From Ancylothrix sp. D3o (GTDB lineage Bacteria; Cyanobacteriota; Cyanobacteriia; Cyanobacteriales; Oscillatoriaceae), in NCBI RefSeq assembly GCF_025370775.1, contig NZ_JAMXEX010000002.1:434001-498000 (forward strand): 64,000 nt of DNA, read 5' to 3'. The notes beneath the pieces are model-generated. The model saw nothing but the letters and a program-made list of their open reading frames with translations, did not search any database and was not told the origin of the DNA. A program made the translations under genes and the position numbers. Positions 48,001 to 56,524 of the stretch are shown here, in pieces. Position 1 is the stretch's first letter. The number at the start of each line of letters is the position of its first letter.

Positions 48001-48636
48001 CGTTCGGTGATTATGAATTTTTTGCAACCGCTGGGGTTTGAATTGGCAGAGGCGGCTAATGGTAAAGAAGGTTTGGCGGTGGCGGCTGAATTTCAACCGC
48101 ATTTGATTGTGGTTGATATGGTGATGCCGGTGATGGATGGCTTTGAAATGACGCGGCAGATCCGGCAATTATCTGAGTTTAAGGATATAAGAGTTGTGGC
48201 TTCTTCGGCGAGTGTATTTGACACGGATAAGCAAAAGTTTTTGGAGATGGGAAGCGATGATTTTTTGCCGAAGCCGGTGCGAGAAGAAGAATTGCTTTCA
48301 AAATTAAAAGAGCATTTGGGGTTAGAATGGGTGTATAAAGAAGATGTGCCTTGTGGCTCTGGGCCGGCCCAAGATAACTCTTTCGGTGAGTTGGGAGAAA
48401 AGCAAAATTTAGCTTGTATAAAAAGCGAAACTGCTGCGCTCTATCTACCGCCAGAAAGGCTTGAAATCTTGTTTGAGTTAGCTAAAAAAGGCAATCTTAA
48501 AGCAATAGGTAAAGAAGCGGCCAAACTGGAAGCGGAGGATAGTAAATATATGGCGTTTGCCAGCACGTTGCGCGAAATGGCAAAAAACTTTCAGGAGAAA
48601 GAAATTGTACAGTTCATCAATCAGTACAGGGAATAA
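45076..48636 (+). CDS. NCS1-type transporter fused to hybrid histidine kinase and receiver
   Basis: A 1186-residue membrane protein. Residues about 1-490 form an NCS1 (purine/cytosine permease-like) transporter with many membrane helices. Residues 521-558 contain nine cysteines and one histidine in CxxC-like pairs, a likely zinc-binding module. Two further membrane helices (about 590-650) and a coiled coil lead to HisKA with the phospho-His in MSHELRTPL (His715), HATPase with [11 protein letters not shown] and a receiver with the phospho-Asp in [11 protein letters not shown] (Asp1014). A short helical tail ends the protein. Known transporter-kinases such as CbrA suggest a transceptor that senses its own substrate; here that is inference. 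A second receiver-kinase follows after 4 bp. Confidence 0.92.
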   Translation: MKNFSSQKVVKARRDYNSWVATESLEDYALRYAPKSFRKWSEFLVANTAIGGISFLALEAIGGSLAINYGFANSFWAIVVVGAIIFLAGLPICYYAAKYNIDMDLLTRGAGFGYIGSTITSLIYASFTFIFFALEAAIMAQALDLYFHLPLAWGYVICSLIIIPLVFFGVTLINQLQFWTQPIWLTLMILPYIFVLYKDPTAFSNWVNFAGKSESGASFSWLLFGSAATVSFSLIAQLGEQVDYLRFLPDLKEDNKFQWWTAVILAGPGWIILGGAKQLGGAFLASLAINHGVDFAKAKEPIQMYLAGYSDVFDNPAVVMSVAVFFVIISQIKINVTNAYAGSLAWSNFFSRLTHSHPGRVVWLVFNVAISLLLMELGVFETLDAVLGLYSNVAIAWVGALVADLVVNKPVGLSPSYIEFKRAYLYNINPVGFGSMLVGSGVAIAAFLGFFGSDIKAFSPFIALVVAFVLSPVIAVITKGKYYIARENIYANTEALSPVLVTGEERGEEGFVLLNQKALRCCVCENEYEPADMAFCPVYDGQICSLCCSLDARCHDACKEEMGSVQHPVEFIYQATFREKISPILGARLIKYLGIFLPASGFAGAIFGVIYYQAAGIPEMLPVVSRQLLETFLKLYATLVIVIGITAWWVVLAEESRQLAEEELDKQNLQLQQEIKERLQVEEALRKSEKDLKKAKETADAANKAKSEFLANMSHELRTPLNGILGYAQILQKSKTMTQKELDGVRIINQCGSHLLTVLNDILDLSKIEARKMELHPETFYLPSLLMGVVEICRIRAEQKDIAFGYRVLSSLPSYMLGDEKRLRQVLINLLGNAIKFTEKGGVTFGVKVLGVDVKNDGGKEEKVYTIRFEVEDTGAGIDAEQLSKIFLPFEQVGETRRQSEGTGLGLAISQKIVTMMGSKIEVKSKLGEGSIFWLDLQLVEVAEHGREKVAVNKIISGYTGQKLKILVVDDRWENRSVIMNFLQPLGFELAEAANGKEGLAVAAEFQPHLIVVDMVMPVMDGFEMTRQIRQLSEFKDIRVVASSASVFDTDKQKFLEMGSDDFLPKPVREEELLSKLKEHLGLEWVYKEDVPCGSGPAQDNSFGELGEKQNLACIKSETAALYLPPERLEILFELAKKGNLKAIGKEAAKLEAEDSKYMAFASTLREMAKNFQEKEIVQFINQYRE

Positions 48637-48640
48637 ATGT

Positions 48641-50035
48641 ATGAATAATGATTTATATGCAGCCGAGAAAGATATTATTTTAATTGTCGATGACAAGGCG
48701 GCAAATTTAGGAGTGCTTTCGGATTTTTTGGATGAAGAAGGGTTTGAAGTGAGAGTGGCTCGTGATGGAGAAAGCGCTCTGGAAAAAGCTAATTATGAAC
48801 CGCCGGATATGATATTACTGGATGTAATGATGCCGGGAATTGATGGCTTTGAAACCTGCTGTCGGCTTAAGGGAAATTCAACTACTGCTGAGATTCCCAT
48901 TATATTTATGACGGCTCTTTCGGATGTGGTTGATAAAGTTAAAGGATTAAGCTTGGGAGCGGTGGATTATATCACCAAACCATTCCAGCCAGATGAAGTT
49001 TTAGCGCGAATTAAATTGCACCTAAAACTACAAAAATTGAACCAAAAAATATATCAGCAAAACTTGCAATTAAAGCAAGAAATTGAGGAGCGCTACGAAG
49101 CGCAAATGGCCTTGCAAAAACTAACCCAAGAGTTAGAAGAGAGAGTCAACGAACGTACCCATAAACTTAGTGACGCTTTGCATATTTTACAAGAAACTCA
49201 ACTGCAACTGGTGCAAACAGAAAAGTTAGCTACCCTGGGACAGTTAGTGGCCGGTGTAGCGCACGAAATTAATAACCCTTTGAGCAGTATTTCTGGGAAT
49301 CTTGCCTGCGCTGAAGGCTTTATGGAAAATATTATCGAACACTTGCGGCTTTATCAAGAAAACTATCCCACACCGGCACCCCAAATTCAAGAACACGCCG
49401 AAGAAATAGAAGTGGATTATTTACTAGAAGATTTGCCAAAAATAATCGCTTCTATGAAAGTAGGAACCGAACGCATACAAGCTTTAAGCCTTTCTTTGCG
49501 AAATTTTTACCGCTCAGACTCCTCCAAAAAAGAGCCGGTAAACCTCCGCGAAGGAATAGACAGCACATTATTAATTTTGCAACACCGGCTCAAAGGAAAA
49601 GGCAACCGGCCAGTCATAGAAGTTATTAAAAAATACGGCGATCTTCCCCTAGTCACTTGCTATCCGGGCCAAATCAATCAAGTATTTATGAACTTAATTG
49701 CTAATGCCATTGATGCCATCGAAGAAGCCGGTACTCGTGGTTATTTGGCTTCTCCAAAGCAGCCGGGTAAAATAGAAATTCATACTCAATCTTTAGACTC
49801 CCAATCAGTCATTATCCGCGTTAAAGATAACGGTGCGGGTATGGCCGAAGAAGTAAAAAACAAAATTTTTGAACCAATGTTCACCACCAAACCTATAGGC
49901 CGAGGCACCGGCTTAGGGCTATCAATTAGCCGCAGTATTATCGAAGAAAAACACGGCGGAAAATTAATATGTGATTCCGAAATTACACAAGGATCTGAAT
50001 TTATTATCCATCTTCCTATTAAGCCCGTTGAATGA
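48641..50035 (+). CDS. Receiver-histidine kinase, partner of the transporter-kinase
   Basis: A 464-residue soluble protein: N-terminal receiver (IILIVDDKAANLG, phospho-Asp61 in LLDVMMPGIDG, TKPFQPDEVLARI), a coiled coil (about 130-190), and a histidine kinase with VAGVAHEINNPL (His208) and HATPase. This receiver-first layout is common in cyanobacteria and suits a relay step that receives phosphate from an upstream hybrid kinase. The start ATG is 4 bp after the stop of the transporter-kinase, so the genes are co-translated. An upstream in-frame start inside that gene is not credible. No DNA-binding output domain is present; the final regulator is elsewhere. Confidence 0.93.
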   Translation: MNNDLYAAEKDIILIVDDKAANLGVLSDFLDEEGFEVRVARDGESALEKANYEPPDMILLDVMMPGIDGFETCCRLKGNSTTAEIPIIFMTALSDVVDKVKGLSLGAVDYITKPFQPDEVLARIKLHLKLQKLNQKIYQQNLQLKQEIEERYEAQMALQKLTQELEERVNERTHKLSDALHILQETQLQLVQTEKLATLGQLVAGVAHEINNPLSSISGNLACAEGFMENIIEHLRLYQENYPTPAPQIQEHAEEIEVDYLLEDLPKIIASMKVGTERIQALSLSLRNFYRSDSSKKEPVNLREGIDSTLLILQHRLKGKGNRPVIEVIKKYGDLPLVTCYPGQINQVFMNLIANAIDAIEEAGTRGYLASPKQPGKIEIHTQSLDSQSVIIRVKDNGAGMAEEVKNKIFEPMFTTKPIGRGTGLGLSISRSIIEEKHGGKLICDSEITQGSEFIIHLPIKPVE

Positions 50036-50072
50036 GCAAAAACCTTTTTTTTGACCCATAAATACAGCCAAG

Positions 50073-50128
50073 AGGGGGCGGGTTTATTAAAGATTTATGG
50101 CGCAATAAATTGAGAATAACCCGCCCCT
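50073..50128. terminator. Long hairpin between convergent receiver-kinase and proS
   Basis: AGGGGGCGGGTTTATT (50073-50088) pairs with AATAACCCGCCCCT (50115-50128), a GC-rich stem with single bulges. It lies between convergent stops and shares its left arm with the element at 1366. Confidence 0.65.
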
Positions 50129-50153
50129 AACAAGCGTCTGCTGTCTTTATTCT

Positions 50154-51962
50154 TTAACTTTCAATCGCCTTACTCATCCATTCTTTGATGGTAGAAATTA
50201 CGTCCTCAATAGCAATTTCTTGAGCTTTTTTCGTGGCGCGTTCTACGACTTCCACTTTACCGTCTTTAATGGCTCTTCCGGTAACAATGCGATAGGGAAT
50301 GCCGATTAAATCTGCATCTTTGAATTTTACACCGGCCCGCTCATCTCGGTCATCCAATAAAGTCTCAATACCAGCTTCATTTAAACCTTTGTAGAGGTTT
50401 TCTGCTATCTCAATTTGCTGCTTGTCTCCGATATTGGGAATGGTAATAATGGCGTGATAAGGAGCAATTGCCACCGGCCAAATGATACCATCTTTGTCGT
50501 AAGATTGCTCAACGGCTGCTTGAGCTAAGCGGGAAACACCTACTCCATAGCATCCCATCACTAAAGGCAATTCTTCGCCTTGTTCGTTGGTAAAGGTAGC
50601 ATTCATTGCTTTGGAATATTTGATGCCAAGTTGGAAAATATGACCGACTTCAATTCCTCTCGCAGTTTGTAATGTTTGGTCGAAGTGATGAATAGCTCGA
50701 TCTCCGGCTTTTGCTTTGCGGAGATCAAAGATTTTTGGTGGAAGTTTGAAGTTTTCATCCCAATTTGCACCCACAACGTGATAACCGCTTTCGTCGCTGC
50801 CGGTGATGAAGTTTTTCAAGTTATACGCCGTGTAGTCAACTAAGCGCAAAAACTTAGAAGAAACTTCTTTACTTCCGGCAATATAGCTATCTTCTAAATT
50901 GGGAGAAATGTAACCCAAAGGAAGAGATTTTGCTGCCCATTTTTGTTGTGCTTCTGCATCGGGAACCGTCAGAGAAATAATCGTATTTCCGCCATAATTC
51001 CCCGCCTGTCTGGTAAGTTCGTTTTGCAGTTTTACTTCGTTGACATCTTGATCACCACGAATGCTTACCAATACCAAAACTGTCATCCCATTATCATACA
51101 CAGTTTGATAAAGGACATTTTTAACAATGGTGGTGGGGGAAGTTTTCAAGAATTTGCAAAGTTTTTCGATAGTATCTGTCCCCGGAGTTTCGCGTTTTTC
51201 GTAACTGCTGAAGGGCGAGATTTCGGCATCGGGGGCAATAGAAACGGCTTTTTCTACGTTAGCTGCATAGTTGCCATCTTCGGTGTATAAAACTTCATCT
51301 TCACCGGCCTCTGCAAGCACCATAAATTCTTGAGATCCAGACCCACCAATGGCGCCGGAGTCTGCTTCAACGGCACGGAATTTTAAACCACACCGGCGCA
51401 ACATATTACTGTAAGCGGTGTGCATATCTGCGTAAGTTTTTTTGAGGCTTTCTTCATTTGTGTGGAAAGAATAGCCATCTTTCATAATAAATTCGCGTCC
51501 GCGCATTAAGCCAAAACGGGGGCGAATTTCGTCACGGAATTTGGTTTGAATTTGATATAAATGTACAGGGAGTTGCCGGTAGGAACGAATCATTTCTTTG
51601 GCAACTGTAGTAATAACTTCTTCGTGAGTTGGGCCAAGTCCTAATTCCCGTTTTTGCCGGTCTGTGAGAGCAAACATTATACCTTCGGCTTTTGTATAAG
51701 TATCCCACCGGCCCGATTCGCGCCACAGTTCGGCAGGCTGGAGTTGTGGCAGCAGAGTTTCTTGGGCGCCGGTGGCGTCCATTTCTTCGCGGACGATCTG
51801 CGATACTTTTTTGAGAACGCGCCACATCAGGGGTAAATAGGCATAAATGCCGCTACCGATGCGGCGGATATAGCCGGCGCGTAACAAAAGTTTATGGCTA
51901 GGAATCTCCGCTTCGGCTGGATCTTCCCGCAGGGTGACAAATAACATTTGTGAGAGTCGCAT
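50154..51962 (-). CDS. proS: Prolyl-tRNA synthetase (bacterial type with editing insertion)
   Basis: ProS charges tRNA-Pro. The 602-residue length and the insertion between motifs 2 and 3 (about 230-390) mark the bacterial editing type. Motif 2 ([26 protein letters not shown]), the GPTHEEVIT segment and motif 3 ([18 protein letters not shown]) are present, and the C-terminal anticodon-binding domain ends in [12 protein letters not shown]. Start ATG at 51962 gives the usual [13 protein letters not shown]. Single gene. Confidence 0.97.
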   Translation of the reverse strand: MRLSQMLFVTLREDPAEAEIPSHKLLLRAGYIRRIGSGIYAYLPLMWRVLKKVSQIVREEMDATGAQETLLPQLQPAELWRESGRWDTYTKAEGIMFALTDRQKRELGLGPTHEEVITTVAKEMIRSYRQLPVHLYQIQTKFRDEIRPRFGLMRGREFIMKDGYSFHTNEESLKKTYADMHTAYSNMLRRCGLKFRAVEADSGAIGGSGSQEFMVLAEAGEDEVLYTEDGNYAANVEKAVSIAPDAEISPFSSYEKRETPGTDTIEKLCKFLKTSPTTIVKNVLYQTVYDNGMTVLVLVSIRGDQDVNEVKLQNELTRQAGNYGGNTIISLTVPDAEAQQKWAAKSLPLGYISPNLEDSYIAGSKEVSSKFLRLVDYTAYNLKNFITGSDESGYHVVGANWDENFKLPPKIFDLRKAKAGDRAIHHFDQTLQTARGIEVGHIFQLGIKYSKAMNATFTNEQGEELPLVMGCYGVGVSRLAQAAVEQSYDKDGIIWPVAIAPYHAIITIPNIGDKQQIEIAENLYKGLNEAGIETLLDDRDERAGVKFKDADLIGIPYRIVTGRAIKDGKVEVVERATKKAQEIAIEDVISTIKEWMSKAIES

Positions 51963-52078
51963 TGTTTTTTAACCTAATAGACCGGATGTTAATTATCTCA
52001 GATTTGTGATAGCCGGCGTCGCATCCTGAGTTTGTTGAGAGTGAAGGCATTTTTGAGGATGCCGGCAGATAAATGTTA

Positions 52079-52492
52079 TTAACTTGTGAATTGTTCTAAA
52101 AGTTGAGTAGGGGTCAAAATTTGCAAAGAAGCTTCTCTATAATCTTGGGTATTGCGGGTAACAATAACCTCCAGATTATTGATGATAGCGGTGTGGTATT
52201 GTATGGCATCTTCAAAATCTCTAAAATTACTACTGAGGGAACGGTTAATGACATCTTGGTTAACAGTAGCAACTCTGCAAATAGTTACTAAACGCCTTAA
52301 AAAATCAAGAGAACCTTCTCGGCCTTGATTTTTGCGGATCAGGTAGTAAAGATCGCCAAAAGTTGAACCCGATACATAGGCTTCTACTTTTTGTTGTTGA
52401 ACCAAAGTAAAAACTTGGTTACTGTCCTCAAAAAAAGGGTGCCGCTCAAGAGCGACATCCATAATAACATTAGTATCGATTAAAATTTTCAC
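52079..52492 (-). CDS. PIN-domain toxin of a type II toxin-antitoxin pair (VapC-like)
   Basis: The 137-residue PIN protein shows KILIDTNVIMDVALER (first acidic residue), the central acidic pair in NFRDFEDAIQYHTA and ITRNTQDY-like TRNTQDYR near the C-terminus. PIN toxins are ribonucleases. The GTG at 52492 overlaps the antitoxin stop in a GTGA arrangement, so expression is coupled; the longer frame starting at 52522 would run inside the antitoxin gene. All active-site acids appear intact. Confidence 0.88.
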   Translation of the reverse strand: MKILIDTNVIMDVALERHPFFEDSNQVFTLVQQQKVEAYVSGSTFGDLYYLIRKNQGREGSLDFLRRLVTICRVATVNQDVINRSLSSNFRDFEDAIQYHTAIINNLEVIVTRNTQDYREASLQILTPTQLLEQFTS

Positions 52493-52785
52493 AATCCATG
52501 CTTCTCTTTTAACGCTTCCCATCTTACAGCATCTTCATCAAAATCTGGTGAAACTGGTTTAGCTTGCGCTAACCACTCACTAAAAATATTGCTGCTAGAC
52601 TTGAGTTCTGTGCGTGTTAGTTGTTCAGCCACCGTTTTTTTTTCATCTGTAAAATTATCAGCCACTTTTTCAACTTCCCCAACAATAAAAACTTCCACAT
52701 CTCCAGCCGGTAAATTCACAGGTTCACTCAGCGTTAAACGACCCGCCGCATCAACTTTCCCTTTAACCTTATACGCTTGCATCAT
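52489..52785 (-). CDS. Cognate antitoxin of the PIN toxin
   Basis: A 98-residue protein: N-terminal MQAYKVKGKVDAAGRLTLSEPVNLPAGDVEVFIVGE reads as a small beta-strand DNA-binding/dimerisation region, as in cyanobacterial antitoxins, and an acidic C-terminus (SPDFDEDAVRWEALKEKHG) likely wraps the toxin. It lies immediately upstream of the PIN gene with a 4-bp overlap. The N-terminal domain class is not certain. Confidence 0.8.
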   Translation of the reverse strand: MMQAYKVKGKVDAAGRLTLSEPVNLPAGDVEVFIVGEVEKVADNFTDEKKTVAEQLTRTELKSSSNIFSEWLAQAKPVSPDFDEDAVRWEALKEKHGL

Positions 52786-52800
52786 AAAAAAACCATCCTA

Positions 52801-52834
52801 TTTATCTGCGTTTATCCGCGTTTATCTGCGGTTT
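52801..52834. repeat. CCGCAGAT-type dispersed repeat, copy 3
   Basis: TTTATCTGCGTTTATCCGCGTTTATCTGCGG, the complement of the unit at 29943, just upstream of the antitoxin promoter region. Confidence 0.75.
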
Positions 52835-52873
52835 AATTATAACACTCTTCCAGCCCAACAAAAAAAACCTAGA

Positions 52874-54565
52874 TTAGGAAAAACTCTTATTAATCAAAGC
52901 AGCAATATTTTCAGCCGGCACCGGCTTGCTAAAATAATAACCTTGACCTTCATCACAACCACGCATTTGCAAATAATCAAGCTGATCTTTCGTTTCTATA
53001 CCCTCAGCCGTGATTTCTAAATGCAGCGTTTTTGCTAAAGCAATAATAGCATCAGTAACAGCAGCACTATCAGAATTGGATGTCAAATCTTGGACAAAAG
53101 AACGGTCAATTTTTAGAATATGAACCGGAAAACGTTTCAAATAATTAAGAGAAGAATAGCCGGTGCCAAAATCATCAAGCGCTAGAATGACTCCTAACTC
53201 GCGCAATTCTTCTAAAGTTTTAACAGAACGTTGAACATCACCCATCAAAAAACTTTCCGTTACTTCTAATTCAAGGAAAGAATTTTCCCGGCCGGTTTCC
53301 GTCAAAACTTCCCGAATAACCTCAACTAAATTCGGTTGTTCAAATTGTCGTGCAGACAAATTTACTGAAATACGAATTGCCGGTAAACCATCAAGTTGCC
53401 AGCGACGAGTTTGAGCGCAAGCAGTGCGTAAAACCCACTCACCAATAGGCACAATTAAACCATTAGCTTCGGCAATAGGAATAAACAGCCCCGGAGACAC
53501 TAAACCGCGTTGAGGATGTTGCCAGCGAACAAGAGCTTCAACGGCTGTCATTTGGCCGGATTGCAAGTCAATTAAAGGCTGATAGTGTACCACCATTTCA
53601 CCTCTTTTTAGGGCCCCGTGCAATTCATTTTCTAAAATTAAGCGATCCCGTAATTTAGCATTAGTTTCCGGTGAAAAAAATTGATATTGATTTCGGCCTT
53701 TTTCTTTGGCTTGATAAAGGGCAATATTGGCTTGATGCAGCAGCTTAATTACATCATTTTTTTCGTCCAAAGCATTCAAAACAATGCCAACACTGGCTGT
53801 AATATGAATCGCTTGTTGCTCTATTAAAAAAGGCTTTTCTAGGGATGTCACAAACAATTGGGCTAAACTGATAGCGCTTTCAAAAGAAGGTATTTCTAAA
53901 CGAGCAATGGCAAATTCATCCTTGTTTATATGAGCCAGGATATCATGGGAAGAAATACAGGTTGTTAACCGCTGGGCAATCGCTCTTAAAAGAAAACTTA
54001 AGGTATCCTGTTCTAAGGCATGACTGAGGCCGGTGTAATCATCAATTCCTACTAAAAAAACAGCCACAAGTCGCTGTTTATTTTCAGTCTGAGATAAAAT
54101 TCCTTCCAGGCGTTGGCAGAATAAATTTTGATTGGGCAATCCCGTCAGCGCATCATAGTGACTGATATAGTTAATTAATTCATCGAGTTGGTGAAGTGTT
54201 TGGGAAGTATCAGCCATCAAGGTTCCCGCTTCATCGATAAATTTTGTAGGGAGAACAGGCAATTTTTTATTTTTCACATAATTTTGCAGGGCATCGGATG
54301 TTAAAATAACCGGCATCAGCAAATGACGCAATGCGTAGAGAGTTGCGCCTGTTCCTATTAGTGTAGCCACCAAAGCAACTACCAACACTCGCACGGTCGT
54401 TTGCCAAGAATCCGAGTGTGATGTAATAAAACTAAAAATTAAAGCTAACAGAGGAACGTGGGTTCCTAAAAACGCCACGATCATAATTTTGGCAGTGTAA
54501 CTTTTTTTCAGCAACGGAAAGCGAGCAAGGGATGAATACAGGTAGAGCTTCTGATTGAGCTTCAT
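52874..54565 (-). CDS. Membrane GGDEF/EAL protein with degenerate GGDEF, likely c-di-GMP phosphodiesterase
   Basis: A 563-residue protein with two N-terminal membrane helices (about 27-48 and 58-76), a GGDEF domain (SHYDALTGLPNQNLF start, about 140-300) whose signature reads NKDEF, so cyclase activity is doubtful, and an EAL domain (about 310-560) with the intact VEALVRW, NLSARQF, LDDFGTGYSSL and KIDRSFVQ motifs. The EAL acid residues are present, so phosphodiesterase activity is expected. A ComFB-type dinucleotide receptor is encoded elsewhere in the window. Single gene. Confidence 0.9.
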   Translation of the reverse strand: MKLNQKLYLYSSLARFPLLKKSYTAKIMIVAFLGTHVPLLALIFSFITSHSDSWQTTVRVLVVALVATLIGTGATLYALRHLLMPVILTSDALQNYVKNKKLPVLPTKFIDEAGTLMADTSQTLHQLDELINYISHYDALTGLPNQNLFCQRLEGILSQTENKQRLVAVFLVGIDDYTGLSHALEQDTLSFLLRAIAQRLTTCISSHDILAHINKDEFAIARLEIPSFESAISLAQLFVTSLEKPFLIEQQAIHITASVGIVLNALDEKNDVIKLLHQANIALYQAKEKGRNQYQFFSPETNAKLRDRLILENELHGALKRGEMVVHYQPLIDLQSGQMTAVEALVRWQHPQRGLVSPGLFIPIAEANGLIVPIGEWVLRTACAQTRRWQLDGLPAIRISVNLSARQFEQPNLVEVIREVLTETGRENSFLELEVTESFLMGDVQRSVKTLEELRELGVILALDDFGTGYSSLNYLKRFPVHILKIDRSFVQDLTSNSDSAAVTDAIIALAKTLHLEITAEGIETKDQLDYLQMRGCDEGQGYYFSKPVPAENIAALINKSFS

Positions 54566-54784
54566 AGAAAATTTGTTTGGCAGAAAAGGGGTGTGATCTG
54601 TTTATAACTCAAACAAAAATATTTTGTAAGGGGGATAAAATAACATAAAATAACAAAATATTAAATTTTGCAAAAAAATAATAAGAAATTTTTTGTTTTT
54701 AAGCAGGCAATTAAACCCTAAAACAAGCCAACCACCAATCTGTGTAAAATAAGCTTGCATCTGCCGCACAAAGCCAACATAAAA

Positions 54785-54811
54785 AACCCGGTCTTTTGGA
54801 AAAACCGGGTT
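54785..54811 (-). terminator. Intrinsic terminator of the C39 peptidase gene
   Basis: On the minus strand AACCCGGT and ACCGGGTT form an eight-base stem followed by TTTTTT. It lies 31 bp beyond the C39 stop codon. Confidence 0.75.
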
Positions 54812-54841
54812 GTTATTGAACTTATCAACACTAAAAAGCTC

Positions 54842-55597
54842 TTACTTTTTGGAGATGAAATGTACCCAGAAATCGCCATCGTGCCGGCAAGTTTTATCAA
54901 TCATTCCATAGGAATAAGTCAAACCGGCACCAGAAGAATAAGTATCATAGCCATCAGAGTGCCATTGACCATAGGGGTCATTAATAATAAAGCCTTTTTG
55001 GTTAAAACCAACCACGCAAACAATATGACCCGATGCCGTAAAATATCCGTGAATGACAGCAGGATTACCTAGAATTAACCACTCTTGAACTTCTTCAACG
55101 GTGGCGTTTGTTTTGAAGGTGTCTTTGTAACCGTAACCTTCCACCAATTTAGCTAAATCTTGAGGGGAATGCCGGTCTAAATTTTTCGCTTGCATCCAAT
55201 GGTGAAACTCATCTTCGAGTTGTTGTTTGGGATTTTTGCCTTTTAAACCCAAATAAGAAAGAGCCATTGCTATGCTCGTAACATTGCAAGTTCCGTAGGG
55301 ATAGGCTGTATTATCCAACTGCGATTTATAGGGAACCTTGAGTTTAATTTCCGACGGACAAACAACTTTTTTATCTTTGACTATAACCGCGTGTTTTTGG
55401 TAAACATACCAAGTATTTTTACCTTGAAAATTCTGGTTTGCAAACGTAACTTTGACGTGATCAAGCATGGGTGTGTACACTTGCACATCATAACTGCACC
55501 CTGCTTTGATATCGCATTTTTGCTCGGCGGATAATTGCGAAGATTGCAGGGGTTGTTGTTTGAGAACAGAATCGCACAGAAATTTGATTTGTAGCAT
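54842..55597 (-). CDS. C39-family cysteine peptidase-like protein with N-terminal beta domain
   Basis: A 251-residue protein. The N-terminal part (QLSAEQKCDIKAGCSYDVQVY...TWYVYQKHAVIV, about 22-75) resembles the small beta domain found in several cyanobacterial hydrolases. The C-terminal part is a peptidase C39-like domain with the cysteine in YGTCNVTSIAMALSYLG, His in GHIVCVVGF and Asp in INDPYGQW. The start at 55597 gives MLQIKFLCDS; the longer frame would run through an AT-rich repeat. No signal peptide is visible, so export is unclear. Substrate unknown. Confidence 0.8.
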   Translation of the reverse strand: MLQIKFLCDSVLKQQPLQSSQLSAEQKCDIKAGCSYDVQVYTPMLDHVKVTFANQNFQGKNTWYVYQKHAVIVKDKKVVCPSEIKLKVPYKSQLDNTAYPYGTCNVTSIAMALSYLGLKGKNPKQQLEDEFHHWMQAKNLDRHSPQDLAKLVEGYGYKDTFKTNATVEEVQEWLILGNPAVIHGYFTASGHIVCVVGFNQKGFIINDPYGQWHSDGYDTYSSGAGLTYSYGMIDKTCRHDGDFWVHFISKK

Positions 55598-55852
55598 AGT
55601 TTTCGGGTGATTGGTAATTCGTGATTGGTAATTAGGAAAAGTAAGTGAGGATCTATCCTTTGCTAAAAAAGGAATTAATAGAAACTTTTTGTCCAACTGG
55701 TTATGAAATATATAATCAGGCTACAACAAGTTTGCTAGTGCCAAGATTGACAGCAATCAGCTTAACAGCCGGCCTCTGTAACGGCAAGGTTGTTTCATCC
55801 TTCGTGACGTTCGCTGTAAAATGTGCTAAACCCCCATCACTCTCCTCCCTAA

Positions 55853-56470
55853 ATGGCTCAAATTGTCTGGATCGCAAGACACGCAAACCGGCTCGACTTT
55901 GTTAACCCAGAATGGTTTAATACAGCAGAACGGCGGTACGATCCTCCCCTCTCGGATGACGGAATCGAACAAGCAAAACTGCTAGGAAAACGCCTCAAAG
56001 GTGCCGGAATTAGACATATTTTTGCCTCCCCATTTTTGCGAACCGTACAAACAGCCCATGCGGTTAGCGACATTATTGGAGTGCCGGTGAAAGTTGAGGC
56101 CGGTTTAAGCGAATGGCTAAACGCCGAATGGATGACAGAAAAACCCGAAACTCTCCCCATCAGCGCCTTACATTCCCAATTTCCAAATCTTGACATTAGC
56201 TATTCTTCTGCTGTTATCCCCACTTACCCGGAAACTGAGGAAACAGTCTTTGGCAGATCCGCTTTAACAGCAAAACTGCTCGCCGAAGAATACCCCGAAG
56301 ATATCTTATTAGTTGGACACGGCGCTTCTGTTTTAGGTGCCGTTTTGGGCTTAACTAATAACCAAGCTGACGCCGAAATGAAAGTTAATCTTTGTTGCCT
56401 TTTCAAATTGGTACGGCATGGTGAACAATGGTTGATAGAACTCAATGGCGATACGTCGCATTTAAAATAG
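55853..56470 (+). CDS. Histidine phosphatase superfamily protein
   Basis: A 205-residue protein of the phosphoglycerate mutase-like branch: VWIARHANR with the catalytic histidine (the usual RHG reads RHA), LSDDGIEQAKLLGKRLKG, ASPFLRTVQTA and the second histidine in LLVGHGASV. Substrate is unknown. It lies 48 bp upstream of glk on the same strand and may be co-transcribed with it. Confidence 0.88.
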   Translation: MAQIVWIARHANRLDFVNPEWFNTAERRYDPPLSDDGIEQAKLLGKRLKGAGIRHIFASPFLRTVQTAHAVSDIIGVPVKVEAGLSEWLNAEWMTEKPETLPISALHSQFPNLDISYSSAVIPTYPETEETVFGRSALTAKLLAEEYPEDILLVGHGASVLGAVLGLTNNQADAEMKVNLCCLFKLVRHGEQWLIELNGDTSHLK

Positions 56471-56510
56471 AGTCAAATGACCATTAACAATTAACCTTAC
56501 ACCCAAAACA

Positions 56511-56524
56511 AAGGACAAATGACA
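56511..56524 (+). promoter_or_regulatory. glk ribosome binding site and start codon formed by a heptamer repeat
   Basis: AAGGACAAATGACA contains both AAGGA and the glk ATG (56519), and is the same unit as in the repeat block at 18117-18242. The upstream spacer (56470-56500) carries further partial units. Confidence 0.6.
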
